NCBI GenBank assembly: GCA_963281255.1
Contig: OY725495.1
Coordinates: 1,426,001 to 1,490,000, forward strand
Length of the DNA stretch: 64,000 bases
Source of the DNA: Aphrocallistes beatrix
Taxonomy: Eukaryota; Porifera; Hexactinellida; Sceptrulophora; Aphrocallistidae
Reading direction: 5' to 3'
Both the position numbers and the translations under genes were made by a program. The notes beneath the pieces are model-generated. The model had not been told where the DNA came from and ran no database searches. It saw only the letters and a list, made by a program, of their open reading frames with translations. This document shows positions 1 through 11,239 of the stretch, piece after piece; the stretch's first letter is position 1, and each line of letters starts with the position of its first letter.

Positions 1-766
1 GTATAATTTAGTAGATATATTTAATAACGATATTTTTTAAAATGGTTCCTAATTTTATTGTTTTAACCTCGTTTATCATGTCAATATTGCAGTGATCCCG
101 GTAAATCCAACGGTGAGCCAGTAATTTAATGACGCGCAGTTTTATCAAATCAACTCTTTTAATTAATTAGTGTTTCTCCATAAAATACTTAATAGATTCC
201 TCTCGTCAAAGGTTGTTTAAATAAAAGCTTGAACCGTTATTTTGTCTCACAAAACTACATTGTAGATCTTGACACATCAATTAATAATATTGAATTTCAT
301 TTCATTAAAATCGTATTATATTGTATGTAGAAAATAATATCCAGATTAACTTTAACATTTTGCATTTAGCAAGTCCAACAATGTAGCGAGGAACTAAATC
401 TTGAATTTCTTCTTTGTGATCTTCAGCAGCATCCTGGAATGAAATCCACAGTCCAAGGAATATAGGAACGCTACAAATGAGTTATATTGTATCCACATTG
501 GAATGGACTTGATGAATCTTCCTGAAACTTGGTGGCGATAAACACGTATTGGTAACAGTCTGTTATATTTGGTCTCTTAAGTACGTCATTGCTAGACCAC
601 TCAGAACAAGGACAACTAATGACGTCATCGGACAGTAGGAAGATATCTATCTTGAGTTAAGTTTGCAAAATAGCATACATCATGATCAGAGAAAGGAATT
701 CACTTCCAAGGTACCTATTATTTGCTAAGATTATGATACAATCCATCAATATTATTGCCGTTCTTG
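1..766. other. Unassigned AT-rich sequence
   Basis: No terminal repeats, family resemblance to the rest of the window, or credible coding frame was seen. A 73-residue frame at 682-903 runs into the TTAA-R repeat that starts at 771 and is probably a chance reading frame. Confidence 0.4.
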
Positions 767-770
767 TTAA

Positions 771-2975
771 GGATACCGCCCTCGAAAAACATTACTTGAT
801 ATTTAAAAAAATGGTGAAATTTTTTATTCTTAATTCCATTGTATTACTGAGTCTACCATCTAATCGTAGTTGGGCGGTATTTATTTTGATATTTATGAAT
901 TGACTCCCTAAAGTTTAGTCTTGCTAAAAATCGGAAAGTCTTTCGTGGTTTTGCGGCGCATTCATCAATTATTTTCTAACTTATCTGATATTTTTACAAT
1001 TTTATGGACCTCAAAATGGTTTTGGCCCATTTAAATATTAAAAAACAGATGCATTTGGAAAAAAGAGGCATATAAGATCCAATCAAAAAATCTCTATGAG
1101 GGACTTTATTTCTAAAATGCTCGGGAAATGGCCGTTGTGATATTAGCTATTGTGTATAGAATAGAATTCTGAAAATTTTTTTAAAAAATTTGTTCAGATC
1201 CGACCATTATTTCGTAAGTTATAGTATATTATAGGTAAAGTTCGGACATCAAACCTCTCTATGGTCCCGAAAGTGCTCGATGCAAATGCATAAAAACTAT
1301 TGAAGATATAAAATCTATTATAATCTTAAATGAAAGGATAAATATGATAATATATAGGTTCCTCAAACATCTCTCTGTCAAAAAGTAAATATTTCTCGAC
1401 TTATCATCGATTTTATTGTAATAAAAATTCTATGGAGAACTTTGAATATATTAGAAAATGGCGAATTTTGTCATGAAATAAGTTCCCAAAAGTAGCTATT
1501 AAACACAAAAAAACAATGCAATAGTCACTAGTAATGTGTACAGAAATTTTGGAGCACTCAACATGATCATTTTGGAAGTTCAGATCATTTACCTCTCAAA
1601 TTCGGTCAAAGCCCCCCATTTATGGTCCAAAAACAGATTCTTCCTTATCTCGGGAAATATATACCCAAATTCTTAGCTCTCAATTCCTAATATGATTTTC
1701 ATGACGGTATATTTCTAATTTTTTAATAATAAGTGTACTACATCGTATGGAATGCTAAGTTTTAATTTTTTACAACGTGATGACGTAGCATTTTTCGAAA
1801 TCCTAACTTTAAAACTAAAAGTCGTAGACTCTCGCTCTAACTTCCTAATATACTTTTTAGAAGTTCGTTATTCATTCTAAAACGATGGATTATACTTTGC
1901 AGTACTAGGAGTATGAATTATATTTCCCAATTGGTCCAAAATATTCGGAGGGTAGGAGCCTCAAGAAAATTTTGAATTTTCACTATGCTTTTCCTATCTT
2001 CACCAAAATTTGACGTAAATCCTTACTATTAAAACTCGATTATTGTTTGTGTTTGTGTGTATATATATATATATATCTGTAACGAATTGATTGAAGAAAC
2101 TGCCGGGCGTAGAAAGCTGATTTTTGGCATGTGGGAGTTTTTTGGCTATGGCTCCAGTAAGTCCTGAGCTCAGAGCAAAATGTCGACTCATCATGGAATT
2201 ATGACGTCATTGTCACATTTTTAAAAGTTAAGCAATACAGTTGTTCGAGCATAACTCGGCCATTATAGGAGATAGAAGGCTGAAATTTTAATAGAATCTG
2301 TATACTAACACGCCTCACATATGATGCAACTATCATCAAAAATGATGACTCATCACTTTGTTATGAGTCATCATTACTCATCAAAAATTTTAAAAATTGA
2401 AAATTTGGTGTTTTTCGTGAGATATCGATTTTTAAACTAAGATGGACATATTTAGAGATGATATCTTCCTTATAATTAACCAATGTCACTTCCAGGCGAC
2501 CGAAGGAAGCCTCCGGAGGACACAAAGTGTCCGCCAGCCGCGCAGAGCAAGCATGCGAAGCTCTTGTATATCTAATTCATCAGTATAAATGCGATTAAAT
2601 GCCCATGGATGCTTTTATTTATCGTTAATAACTCATTTCACATCGTTCTTAACATTAAACTTCAAATCCCTATATCTCGGGACTTTAAAATTCCAAAATT
2701 GACCGTCTTTCAAAAATTTTAACTCAAAATTGCTTTGAGATAGAGGTTTGAAAATTTCAGGAGTTGTTCCATATCATTATGCGATGAGCGTAGGACCACT
2801 CTATTTTCGATATCTTATAAATTTGTGATTTAATTGCTGATTTCCAAAGAAAATCATGCTTTTTTCGCATTTTTTTTCAAACACCTATAAAATTAACAAT
2901 TCTGGTTATTTTAACTTTCTTTTGGTTCTATGCGATTGCAAATATTATAGACTATATATGAATAAATTTTCGAAG
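771..2975 (+). mobile_element. TTAA-R repeat, copy 1 (interrupted, 3'-truncated)
   Basis: The copy starts with GGATACCGCCCTCGAAAAAC directly after TTAA (767-770). It matches the full copy at 12771-14480 along its length until about 2975, where similarity stops before the other terminal repeat. A Helitron-A copy (2020-2566) splits it. No protein is encoded. The TTAA target suggests piggyBac-type mobilisation, which is inference because no such transposase is visible. Confidence 0.75.
2020..2566 (+). mobile_element. Helitron-A, complete copy 1
   Basis: The 5' end is TCCTTACTATTAAAAC, followed by a TA-rich run and a conserved body. The 3' end has the stem GGACACaaaGTGTCC, a GC-rich hairpin and a terminal CTTG. 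The host repeat around 13820 (copy 2 of TTAA-R) gives an empty site of the form ...GAA|TATACC..., matched here by ...AAA|element|TATATC.... The insertion is therefore exactly between A and T with no target duplication, as established for Helitrons. The copy is non-autonomous and carries no Rep/helicase. Confidence 0.8.
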
Positions 2976-3282
2976 CATTTGATCTAAACATGTGTTTCAA
3001 AAAAATCACAGAGTGGAGGAGGAGTACATAAGAGCTTATATTATCTCTAATTTCTTGACTGGGAATATATATTAATTAAATGTAGATACATATTTTGTTA
3101 TAATTTAATGAGTGCATTGTATATACGAAGTTGGATAGAATTGTTATTCAATCTGGTAATGAAAGTAGTTGGTCGCAACTCCTCAAATCAGCTGTTCTCT
3201 GTATATATTCCACCCAAAAGAAATCACATGGGAATGTTCATAGTTATTTTGGATTCCAGATAAGAGGACCTTATTCCAACTA
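2976..3282. other. Unassigned interval
   Basis: AT-rich sequence between the truncated TTAA-R copy and a pogo-type fragment. Nothing recognisable is present. Confidence 0.35.
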
Positions 3283-3455
3283 CAGTCGAACCTGCTATAA
3301 CGGCCACTATATATATATAACGGTCACCTGTCTATTGCGGTCACCAATGAACAGTCCCGTCCGAAATTCCATAATATTGAACCTGCGTATAGCGGTCACC
3401 TGCTCAACGCGGCCAGCGGCCACTCGTTTGTAGTCCCTTACTGGCCCTAAACTGT
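3283..3455 (-). mobile_element. pogo/Tigger-type MITE fragment
   Basis: It begins CAGTCGAACCTGCTATAACG after TA. It then carries the motif series 'CGGTCACC' and 'GTCCCGTCCGAAATTCC', which recurs in inverse order at 9840-9965 and 43000-43090. Only one end survives. The CAGTRGAACCT..ATAACG terminus is typical of pogo/Tigger elements. Confidence 0.65.
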
Positions 3456-4441
3456 TAGGGTTATAATTCAATTCAAGCATTTTTTCAATGAATAGTACTA
3501 TCCAGTAAGGCGATAAAAACAGCCAGATACCGGATATGAAACGGATATCCGGTGCATCTTTAGTCAAAACATGATTAAGATGAAATTATAGCGCATTAGA
3601 ATGTTATTTCAATGACCCATTTCTACCCGATTCTACAGCAGAACATAAGAAACAGCACTTATAATACTCTATTGCACGAGGATGTTCCCAATTCCTTGAT
3701 ATTATTTTTTCTTAAATAAGACAACATGGTAATTTTTTTGAATCTTTAAATATTAAAATAAATATATTTCTACAAGTACGCTACACTTGCTTGCGCTGCT
3801 AGGTTGGCAGAAACTTTGTGTCCGCCAGAGGCAACGCAACTGAAGAGTCCAAGCCTGGACGAAACGCAAACAGATGAAATTTATATACGTATATATATAT
3901 ATATGTATGTCCTCGGTAGTAGTTAGTGCCTAGATTAAAAAAATATCGGTCACCACGAACTCTGATACGTATATTAATTCTTATTGAATAGTCCGTATAG
4001 TAGTTGTAGATTTTCAGAAACTAAGGGAGCTAGATGAAATCATTATGGGTATATTACAGTGCAATTCACGTCACAGCTGGTCCATTTTGCAGAAAAATTG
4101 TTTGTTGGCATATAATATGATAATTTGATATTACGAAATCAACAAATACAATCATTTAATTAGCTAAGAGAACACTGTTTTGATTAGGGCAATTGTAAGT
4201 ACATGTTATAACAGACATGCCAACTGTTTTACCTGCGAGTTGACATGTCTGTGAGTATGAGATGTGTAATCTAAACCCTCGATTGAAACTTAACCTCTCC
4301 CGGGTTTCATTCAAATCTTCTTCTACCGATTAAGAGAGAAGAGACAGTCAACGTTGGAAGACCGAATGAATTGTCTCGATTCTCACCGATTTCAGTTTCC
4401 AAATGTTGGCATTTACGATATTTACGAATATAGATACATTC
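3456..4441. other. Unassigned, with a Helitron-A 3' remnant
   Basis: Mostly AT-rich sequence without a gene. Around 3773-3835 a degraded reverse-strand Helitron-A 3' end is visible (CAAG, GCTTGCGCTGC, then ACTTTGTGTCCGCC). A short TA microsatellite lies near 3885-3905, and a small imperfect hairpin of ACAGACATGCCAACT with its complement near 4212-4252. Confidence 0.45.
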
Positions 4442-5055
4442 TTACGGGGAATTCCATGTCAAAAAACCAATCATTCCACCACCATTGACCGATTTGTCTG
4501 AAATTTGCTGTGCCACAAGGCACTGATATGTCTTTACTTTTGTGAAAATTTCAGATCAATCGGTCATGTGGTTTTTGAGTTATGACGTCACAAATTTTTG
4601 AATTTTTGCTGTTTGACCAAGGATTTTCACAATGGTAAAATCACCATCCCATTTTAAACTCGAATAACTCGAAAAATATTCATCAAATTCTTTCATAAAT
4701 TGCAATACTTATGTTTTTACATATGGAGAATACGAAAAACTTGAGTAAATTAAGTTTTGAGTTCCTTTTCTTTGTGAAAACTGGAACTGAAACTAACTCC
4801 CGAAGCAAACCGGAACTATGACGTAACAAAAATGTATATTTTGGAAACTGTTTTATTTTTGGGTATTTTACTGTTTATATTCATAATTCATTGTATAGAA
4901 AAATGCATTTGGTTTCCATATGTTCTCTTTGAGTTATTCACATTTTTGTACCTGTAAACGCTTTCTATATATAACTCAAAATTTTATGGCTTTTGTAAAT
5001 TATAAAATTGACCTGACAACTCTCAATTTCTACTATTTTGAAAATGCTTTTACTA

Positions 5056-6384
5056 AGGGCGTTCAAAAAGTTTACATCATTTGTAAATATTAACTAAACC
5101 AACATATCTACTATCAATGTAATTACATAATGTGTTCAAAGTACTCTCCTTGATTATCGATGCAAAGTTTCAGACGTTCAATCCACTTCGAAAAAGTTTT
5201 TTTGTACTCATCTCTCTCGATACTATGTAGGTAGTGGTAAACGGCGGTTCCCAGGTCGGATCTTGTTGAAAAATGTTTCCCTCCAAGGTGTTTTTTCATC
5301 TCTGGAAATAGCCAGAAGTCGCATGGTGAAAGATCAGGTGAGTAGGGAGGATGTTCTAAAACTTCGAACCCGATTTCATCTATAGTTTGTCTGGTAAGCT
5401 TGGAGACATGGGGCCTGGCATTATCGTGGAGAAGCTTAATTCCACGAGCCCCAGTGCTTGGTCTTCTGGTTTTGTAAAAATCTTCAACCTCTCGTAGACA
5501 TTTTGATGAGTAAAAGTCACCATTCATCTTTCCGCCTTTAGGTACAGGTATTTGTGCTACTGGGCCATATGCATCAAAGAATATACTGTATAGCACCTTT
5601 TCCTCTCTGAAATCGGGCCGAGGTTTTGTAAGGGGGATCGAATTTTTTGGGAGCCATGCTTTGCTCCGCTCCTTTCGTTCAGGCTCTGAGAACTTTATCC
5701 ATGTTTCGTCCCCTGTAACTATTTCATATAGTCTTCGTGTATCACAATCTTCATACTTTTTGATGAGCTTTTTTGCACACGACACTCTTTGTTTTTTTTG
5801 GTCTTTTGTCAGCAATTTTGGTATCCACCTTGCTGAAACCTTCCGCAAATTCAGAACGTCATGCAGAATGTGATGAACTGCTCCCGTTGAGATGTCTACC
5901 GTCTCAGCAATCTCTATCACGCTTAAATGGGGATCATCATTTATCAATTCCTCTACAATAGCAATTATTCCGCTGGTAGACGCTGATTTTGGCCTACCTG
6001 ACCGAGCCTCATCTTCAATGTCCTCCCTTCCTTCTTTCACTTGACGAACCCATTGTCTAACGGTTGAATATGCAAGAGCATCATATGAATATACTTTGAC
6101 GAGCTTTTCATAAATATCGACTGGTTTTTCACCCAACAGCGTACACGCTTTGATGAATGCTCTTTGTTCATATTTGCTTGATGAATATTTTGAAGCCATT
6201 TAAAACTATCAGAAAGTTGACTAAGTTCAAGAATTTCAAATTTCAAAAGTATAATAGCTAGATTCGATTACTTTACAGCAATTTAAAGAGCATCGATAGC
6301 CCTATTTTCAGTTATCAATGGTTTCACATTACATGCATTACTTTTCTAGCAAGAAGCAAATGATGTAAACTTTTTGAACGCCCT
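5056..6384 (-). mobile_element. Complete mariner element
   Basis: The 1,329-bp element has perfect 28-bp terminal inverted repeats (5056-5083 and 6357-6384, starting AGGGCGTTCAAAAAG), flanked on both sides by TA. It contains one uninterrupted transposase gene. The matching position in the opposite fold-back arm (near 7940) lacks it, so it arrived after the palindrome formed. Confidence 0.93.
5123..6199 (-). CDS. mariner transposase, 358 aa
   Basis: A cut-and-paste transposase that would bind the element's 28-bp inverted repeats and integrate at TA. The N-terminal part (residues about 8-120) is the paired helix-turn-helix DNA-binding region typical of mariner, followed by the linker motif WIPKLL (126-131). 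The catalytic part carries D164 in TGDETW, D259 in HDNARPH and D294 in YSPDLSPCDFW. The last two are separated by 34 residues, the mariner DD34D signature. Length is close to the family norm of about 345 residues. The start is the first ATG after the right inverted repeat, and no intron is needed. No stop or frameshift is visible, so the protein could be active. Assignment is by motif recognition and the subfamily was not determined. Confidence 0.95.
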   Translation of the reverse strand: MASKYSSSKYEQRAFIKACTLLGEKPVDIYEKLVKVYSYDALAYSTVRQWVRQVKEGREDIEDEARSGRPKSASTSGIIAIVEELINDDPHLSVIEIAETVDISTGAVHHILHDVLNLRKVSARWIPKLLTKDQKKQRVSCAKKLIKKYEDCDTRRLYEIVTGDETWIKFSEPERKERSKAWLPKNSIPLTKPRPDFREEKVLYSIFFDAYGPVAQIPVPKGGKMNGDFYSSKCLREVEDFYKTRRPSTGARGIKLLHDNARPHVSKLTRQTIDEIGFEVLEHPPYSPDLSPCDFWLFPEMKKHLGGKHFSTRSDLGTAVYHYLHSIERDEYKKTFSKWIERLKLCIDNQGEYFEHIM

Positions 6385-6565
6385 TATATATCTTCCTCTA
6401 TAATATCACTCATTCTTACAACATTCTGCTATTGATAAGTGCATTCGGAATTATAAGTCTGTTGTATATTTGACCACAGACTAAACATAAACAGTGCAAT
6501 GCTGTTGTTGCTATGTAATAGGGATGCATTAAATGTCACTAATGAGTTGAAAAGTTAATTTTAGA

Positions 6566-7233
6566 GGACTAATATTTGCTAAACAATCCGAAATTTAGTT
6601 CAAATCATAGCACTCTGTATATAAGGCCTTCCATCTAAATCTCACGAGTTATTAGACAAATTACCAATTCTGACCAAAGTGATAATTTGTCTAATAACTC
6701 GTAAACCATTGAATCTAGACGTGGAAATTATGTTATGGCTTTATAGGAAGTAGTCTATTGTCTATCAAATAAGATCAAATTTGAATGTATAGTTATTGCG
6801 GTTTTCAAGATATGACCTCAACTGATCAAAATGCGTTTCCATAGCAACGCTGGAATGTAGGAACTTTTAATGAAAAACCCCCAAAAATTTTGCATCAAGC
6901 CCATTCAGTTCTATGCGAAAAATAAAAACACTTAGAAGCGACCTTAAACGGCCTCTGAAAATCACAAAATTTGTCCCAAGTATAACCTATTCAATCACAT
7001 AATGACTAATCGAAATTTTAACAACGGATTTAGATACTTTGGCGTCATATTTATATATACTGGTAATACATTTCGAAGCTCTTCTGCGTCGTTCATGATT
7101 TTTGGCAGATCATGATTTGATCAACCTTCTTCGACCGCATCCCTGGTCCATTTTTGAGATTTAGATGGAAGGCCTTTTATACAGAGTGCTATGATTTGGA
7201 CTAAATTTCGGATTGTTTAGCAAATATTAGTCC
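6566..7233. mobile_element. Palindromic element at fold-back centre (FB2)
   Basis: Arms of about 80 bp start GGACTAATATTTGC on the left and end with the complement at 7233, with one or two mismatches. The inner sequence has relatives near 22900-23350, sharing a GTTGCTATGGAAAC segment and a flanking AAGGCC motif. Its outer GGAC/GTCC coincides with the inner end of the large fold-back arms, so the exact boundary is ambiguous. Confidence 0.55.
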
Positions 7234-7750
7234 AGTTGTGTAGATTCGTGAGATTCTTATACTATATAACCATGGATGGTTTTCTAGCGTAGAATTCTGA
7301 GATTATCCGTAGAATCGTGAGATTTTGTTCCGTTTACTCAAATCACCTTATGGTTCAATCAGTTTCATCGTAACTTGATAACCGCCGCCACCAAATTGTG
7401 GCACGCGACACAATTTGATGGCGCGCGTCATAATTTAGTGGCACACGACACAATTTACTTTGTAAAACCCCATATGGACCATGGATGAATTTTATTTTGC
7501 ATTTATGGTCCATATGGGGTTTCACCATAGTAAATTGTGTCGCGCGCCATCAAATTGTGTCGCGCGCCACAATTTGGTGGTGGTGGTTATCAAGTTACGA
7601 TGAAACTGATTGAACCATAAGGTGATTTGAGTAAACGGAACAAAATCTCACGATTCTACGGATAATCTCAGAATTCTACGCTAGAAAACCATCCATGGTT
7701 ATATAGGATAAGAATCTCACGGATCTACGATCTCACGAATCTACACAACA
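7234..7750. mobile_element. Palindromic element at fold-back centre (FB3)
   Basis: The ends are GTTGTGTAGATTCGTGAG and its complement, and both arms (about 200 bp) read as near reverse complements. They include the GGCGCGCG-flanked AATTTG repeats and a central CCATATGG-type inversion. GTCC flanks it on both sides. Non-coding. Confidence 0.6.
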
Positions 7751-8019
7751 GTCCTCTAAAATTAACTTTTCAACTCATTAGTGACATTTATTGCATTCCT
7801 ATTACATAGCAACAACAGCATTGCACTGTTTATGTTTAGTCTGTCTGTGGTCAAATATACAACAGACATATAATTCCGAATGCACTTATCAATAGCAGAA
7901 TGTTGTAAGAATGAGTGATATTATAGAAGAAGATATAAAAGCATTTTCAAAATAGTAGAAATTGAGAGTTGTCAAGTCAATTTTATATTTTTACAAAAGG
8001 CATAAAATTTTGAGTTATA

Positions 8020-8499
8020 CAGGGTGGCCCATAAGTTCTGTCCCAAGCTTCATTAGGTATAAAAATTTTTATACTCAAACAGTCTTAGTTATTATGGTCT
8101 TTAGAGATTGTAATTCGAATACTTTCAACGAGTTAAAAAGATTTTTCGAGTCTGAGACCTAGAACTGTGTTTTGTATGGTGAGTTTGGTGAATAAAAAAT
8201 GTGTCCTGGCTCGCAGCGAAAATCGCAAATCAGGTCCCTTTTTTCCCGATAATTTGAAGACTAGAAAGATAATTCGAAAAGCAGTGGCCTCTGATTCGCG
8301 ATTTTCGCTGCGAGCCAGGACACATTTTTCATTCACCAAACTCACCGTACAAAACACAGTTCTAGGTCTCAGACTCGAAAAATCAAATCGTTGAAAGTAT
8401 TCAAATTACAATCTCTAAAGACAATAATAACTAATATTGTTTGAGTATAAGAAATTTTATACCTAATAAAGCTTGGGACAGAACTTATGGGCCACCCTG
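8020..8499. mobile_element. Palindromic Tc1/mariner-type MITE
   Basis: The ends are CAGGGTGGCCCATAAGTTC and its complement, flanked by TA (8018-8019 and 8500-8501). The two halves are largely reverse complements, including TCCTGGCTCGCAGCGAAAAT and its inverse. The small frames inside are mirror images caused by the palindrome. The element is absent from the opposite fold-back arm. Confidence 0.82.
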
Positions 8500-9154
8500 T
8501 ATATAGAAAGCGTTTACAAGTATAAAAATGTGAATAACTCAAAGAGAACATATGGAAACCAAATGAATTTTTCTATACAATGAATTATGAATATAAACAG
8601 TAAAATACCCAAAAATAAAACAGTTTCCAAAATATACATTTTTGTTACGTCATAGTTCCGGTTTGCTTCGGGAGTTAGTTTCAGTTCCAGTTTTCACAAA
8701 GAAAAGGAACTCAAAACTTAATTTACTCAAGTTTTTCGTATTCTCCATATGTAAAAACATAAGTATTGCAATTTATGAAAGAATTTGATGAATATTTTTC
8801 GAGTTATTCGAGTTTAAAATGGGATGGTGATTTACCATTGTGAAAATCCTTGGTCAAACAGCAAAAATTCAAAAATTTGTGACGTCATAACTCAAAAACC
8901 ACATGACCAATTGATCTGAAATTTTCACAAAAGTAAAGACATATCAGTGCCTTGTGGCACAGCAAATTTCAGACAAATCGGTCGATGGTGGTGGAATGAT
9001 TGGTTTTTTGACATGGAATTCCCCTTACTCATCTGAAAGGACTGACAATTCTTTCCGTGGATAATTATCACTTCATTTTCCAATATGTATTATTTGTATT
9101 CATGCAAACATTTTATATCAGATTTCATTTTATGTTCATATATTGTCAAATGTA

Positions 9155-10250
9155 TCCTTACTATTAAAACTCGATTAATGTGGGTATATATATATATATG
9201 GATACATATATGGATACAGTGGAACCTATACTATATAACGGCCACCAGGGTTTCATCCAGCTTTCCAAAGTCATTACGCCTAAATGAACGCCACCATTCT
9301 TCTATGCGCCTAGACTCTACATTTTATATTTGTTAATGGAACTCTAAACACGTATTAGTAATTTTTTGACCAATTGTAAACTCATTTGAAGTTGTTATCG
9401 TTACCATTTACAACTTTTAAAAAATTCACTTAGTCCTAATTAGTACATGTATTCGGTATAACACATACCTTTTACTTGCAATATAAGAAAAATATGCCAC
9501 GCGCTTAGCCCCAAAAAAATTATACGCCTAATTATGATCCATGGGATCAAATACGCGCCTCTAGGAGTGCCCAGTACGCCTGATTGAAAGCCTGACGGCC
9601 ACCCAAGGGACTGGACAAAATTGGCCGTTATACACAGGTGATTGTCTTAATCCCCATAAGGTATTAACGTAGTGAAATAAATATGTTTTTAGAAATCCAT
9701 TACTTGAAAGAATTACATGAAACTTGTTATCTTTCGTCACAGGTCCTGTAATGAACACATAAAAAGGTGATGACCGTTATAGACGGGTAGTGGGCGTTAT
9801 AGATAGGTGATGGCCGTTATACACAGTTTTAGGATCAGTAAGGGACTACAAACGGGTGGCCGCTGGCCGTGTTGAGCAGGTGACCGTTATACACATGTTC
9901 AATATTATGGAATTTGGGACGGGACTGTTCATATAGACAGGTGACCGTTATAGCAGGTTCTACTGTATATGTAACGAATATATTGAAGAAACTGCCAGGC
10001 AGCAAAACTAATATTTGGCATGTAGGAGTCTTTTGGCTATGGTTCCCCTACGTTCTAACCAAATGTCGACTCATCATGGAATTATGACGTCAATGTCACC
10101 TTTTTATAATTAAAAAATTCATTTTTCGACTTTAACTCAGCCATTTTAAGTGATAGAATCCGAAATCTTAATAGAATGTGTATATTAATATCTCAAATAT
10201 GATACAACTCTCATAAAAAAATGCTGACTCATCACTCTGTTATTTCCCTG
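9155..10250 (+). mobile_element. Helitron-A copy 2, split and 3'-truncated
   Basis: The 5' end TCCTTACTATTAAAAC starts at 9155. The body is interrupted at 9217-9965 by a pogo-type MITE and resumes with GTAACGAATATATTGAAG. It keeps one TGACGTCA site near 10086, then similarity fades around 10250 before the GC-rich 3' hairpin. Confidence 0.7.
9217..9965 (+). mobile_element. pogo/Tigger-type MITE, complete
   Basis: The ends are CAGTGGAACCTATAC and the complement of CAGTAGAACCTGC, flanked by TA on each side. The 749-bp interior repeats short phrases such as 'GGTGACCGTTATA' and 'GGCCGTTATACACAG'. No transposase frame is present. Confidence 0.78.
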
Positions 10251-10820
10251 ACAAAAGACACCTAATTGTTCTGTCTTTATAAACAAACCAAATTTGGATT
10301 TCGAAAAATGCTTTTTTATACAGTTGTATCGTTTCAAATTAAAAATTTTCACACTATTATACCTTGCGGCTAGTCCGCACCTTTTCTGAAATGCTAATTC
10401 ATTTTTGTAGGATTTTTTTATAAATCCCTACAATTGTCTACCACAGTATAGCAATCTATTCCTATATAATACTAAATTGAGAGATGCAAATATCCAAGAA
10501 AGTAGATATCTTGTAGTTGTGTGCATTTTTTGAGTATTTTCAGAATTAGGGGTGTAATTGACAAGAGCACAGAATTACAATGCAAAAATTGAAAATTTCG
10601 TTTTTAAATTCACTATTTTATTATTATAATATGATTTTGTTGTTGAAGAATACCATAGCCGGCACCAATTTTTATGAGAAGTCGGTGTCGGTGATTTGTC
10701 TAAAAGTGGGTGTCCATGTAGGGAAGGATATATACTGTACAATTAGATACATTGGGATGCAGTAGGTGTCACCTAGAACACCCGTGGTGCCGCCACTGAA
10801 TACATACTATCATTCTAGAT
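10251..10820. other. Unassigned interval left of hAT-1
   Basis: AT-rich sequence. A possible small inverted-repeat unit runs from GCCGGCACCA (about 10660) to TGGTGCCGCC (about 10788), but no target duplication was identified. The eight bases at 10813-10820 (TTCTAGAT) are the left target duplication of the next element. Confidence 0.35.
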
Positions 10821-11239
10821 CAGGGGTTCTCAACCTGGGGTATGCCAGGTGTTTTTTGAGGGGTACGCCAGATGTTTTCGAGGGATACGCTGAACCAACT
10901 TTGAATGTCTAGAAGTACTATGAAATTGTGTCTGGTAATTACTTCTGATTCGAGACCTGTCAAAAGTAAACCATGATTTTGACAGTACGTATTCTTTGGT
11001 TAATTATGTAAGGTTGCTAATAACCAGTGTATATTTTTACGATTTATGTACTTCATTTGACTATACCATTTTAGCGTTTCAATTTCTAGATATAAATTCT
11101 AAAAATAAATTGTTATTTCACATAATTTCAGATCAATTTAAAATTTGAACTGTACTCAAATCGCAAATTCATTACTAAGGAATCGGAGAAAAAACGAAAA
11201 TATAATGATAATTATATTCAACACGGTTTCACACTTATG

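Larger units (their letters stand above)
4446..9024. mobile_element. Large fold-back element with nested insertions
   Basis: The outermost bases are GGGGAATTCCATG on the left and its complement on the right, each flanked by TTAC (4442-4445 and 9025-9028), a likely 4-bp target duplication. The arms (4446-5053 plus 6387-6565; 7751-8017 plus 8502-9024) are reverse complements about 790 bp long with few mismatches. A mariner occupies the left arm, a palindromic MITE the right arm, and two further palindromes the centre. Without the four insertions, little more than two abutting arms would remain. No coding capacity of its own was seen. Confidence 0.75.

Noticed and set aside
6037-6246. A second small minus-strand frame overlapping the mariner start
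   Set aside because: A different reading frame of the same transposase 5' region without independent support.
7380-7600. GC-rich CGCGCG segment that might be a CpG-type promoter
   Set aside because: The motif is an inverted repeat inside FB3, and no gene start is near.
8133-8394. Overlapping 74-75 residue frames on both strands with the same sequence
   Set aside because: Mirror-image products of a palindromic MITE.
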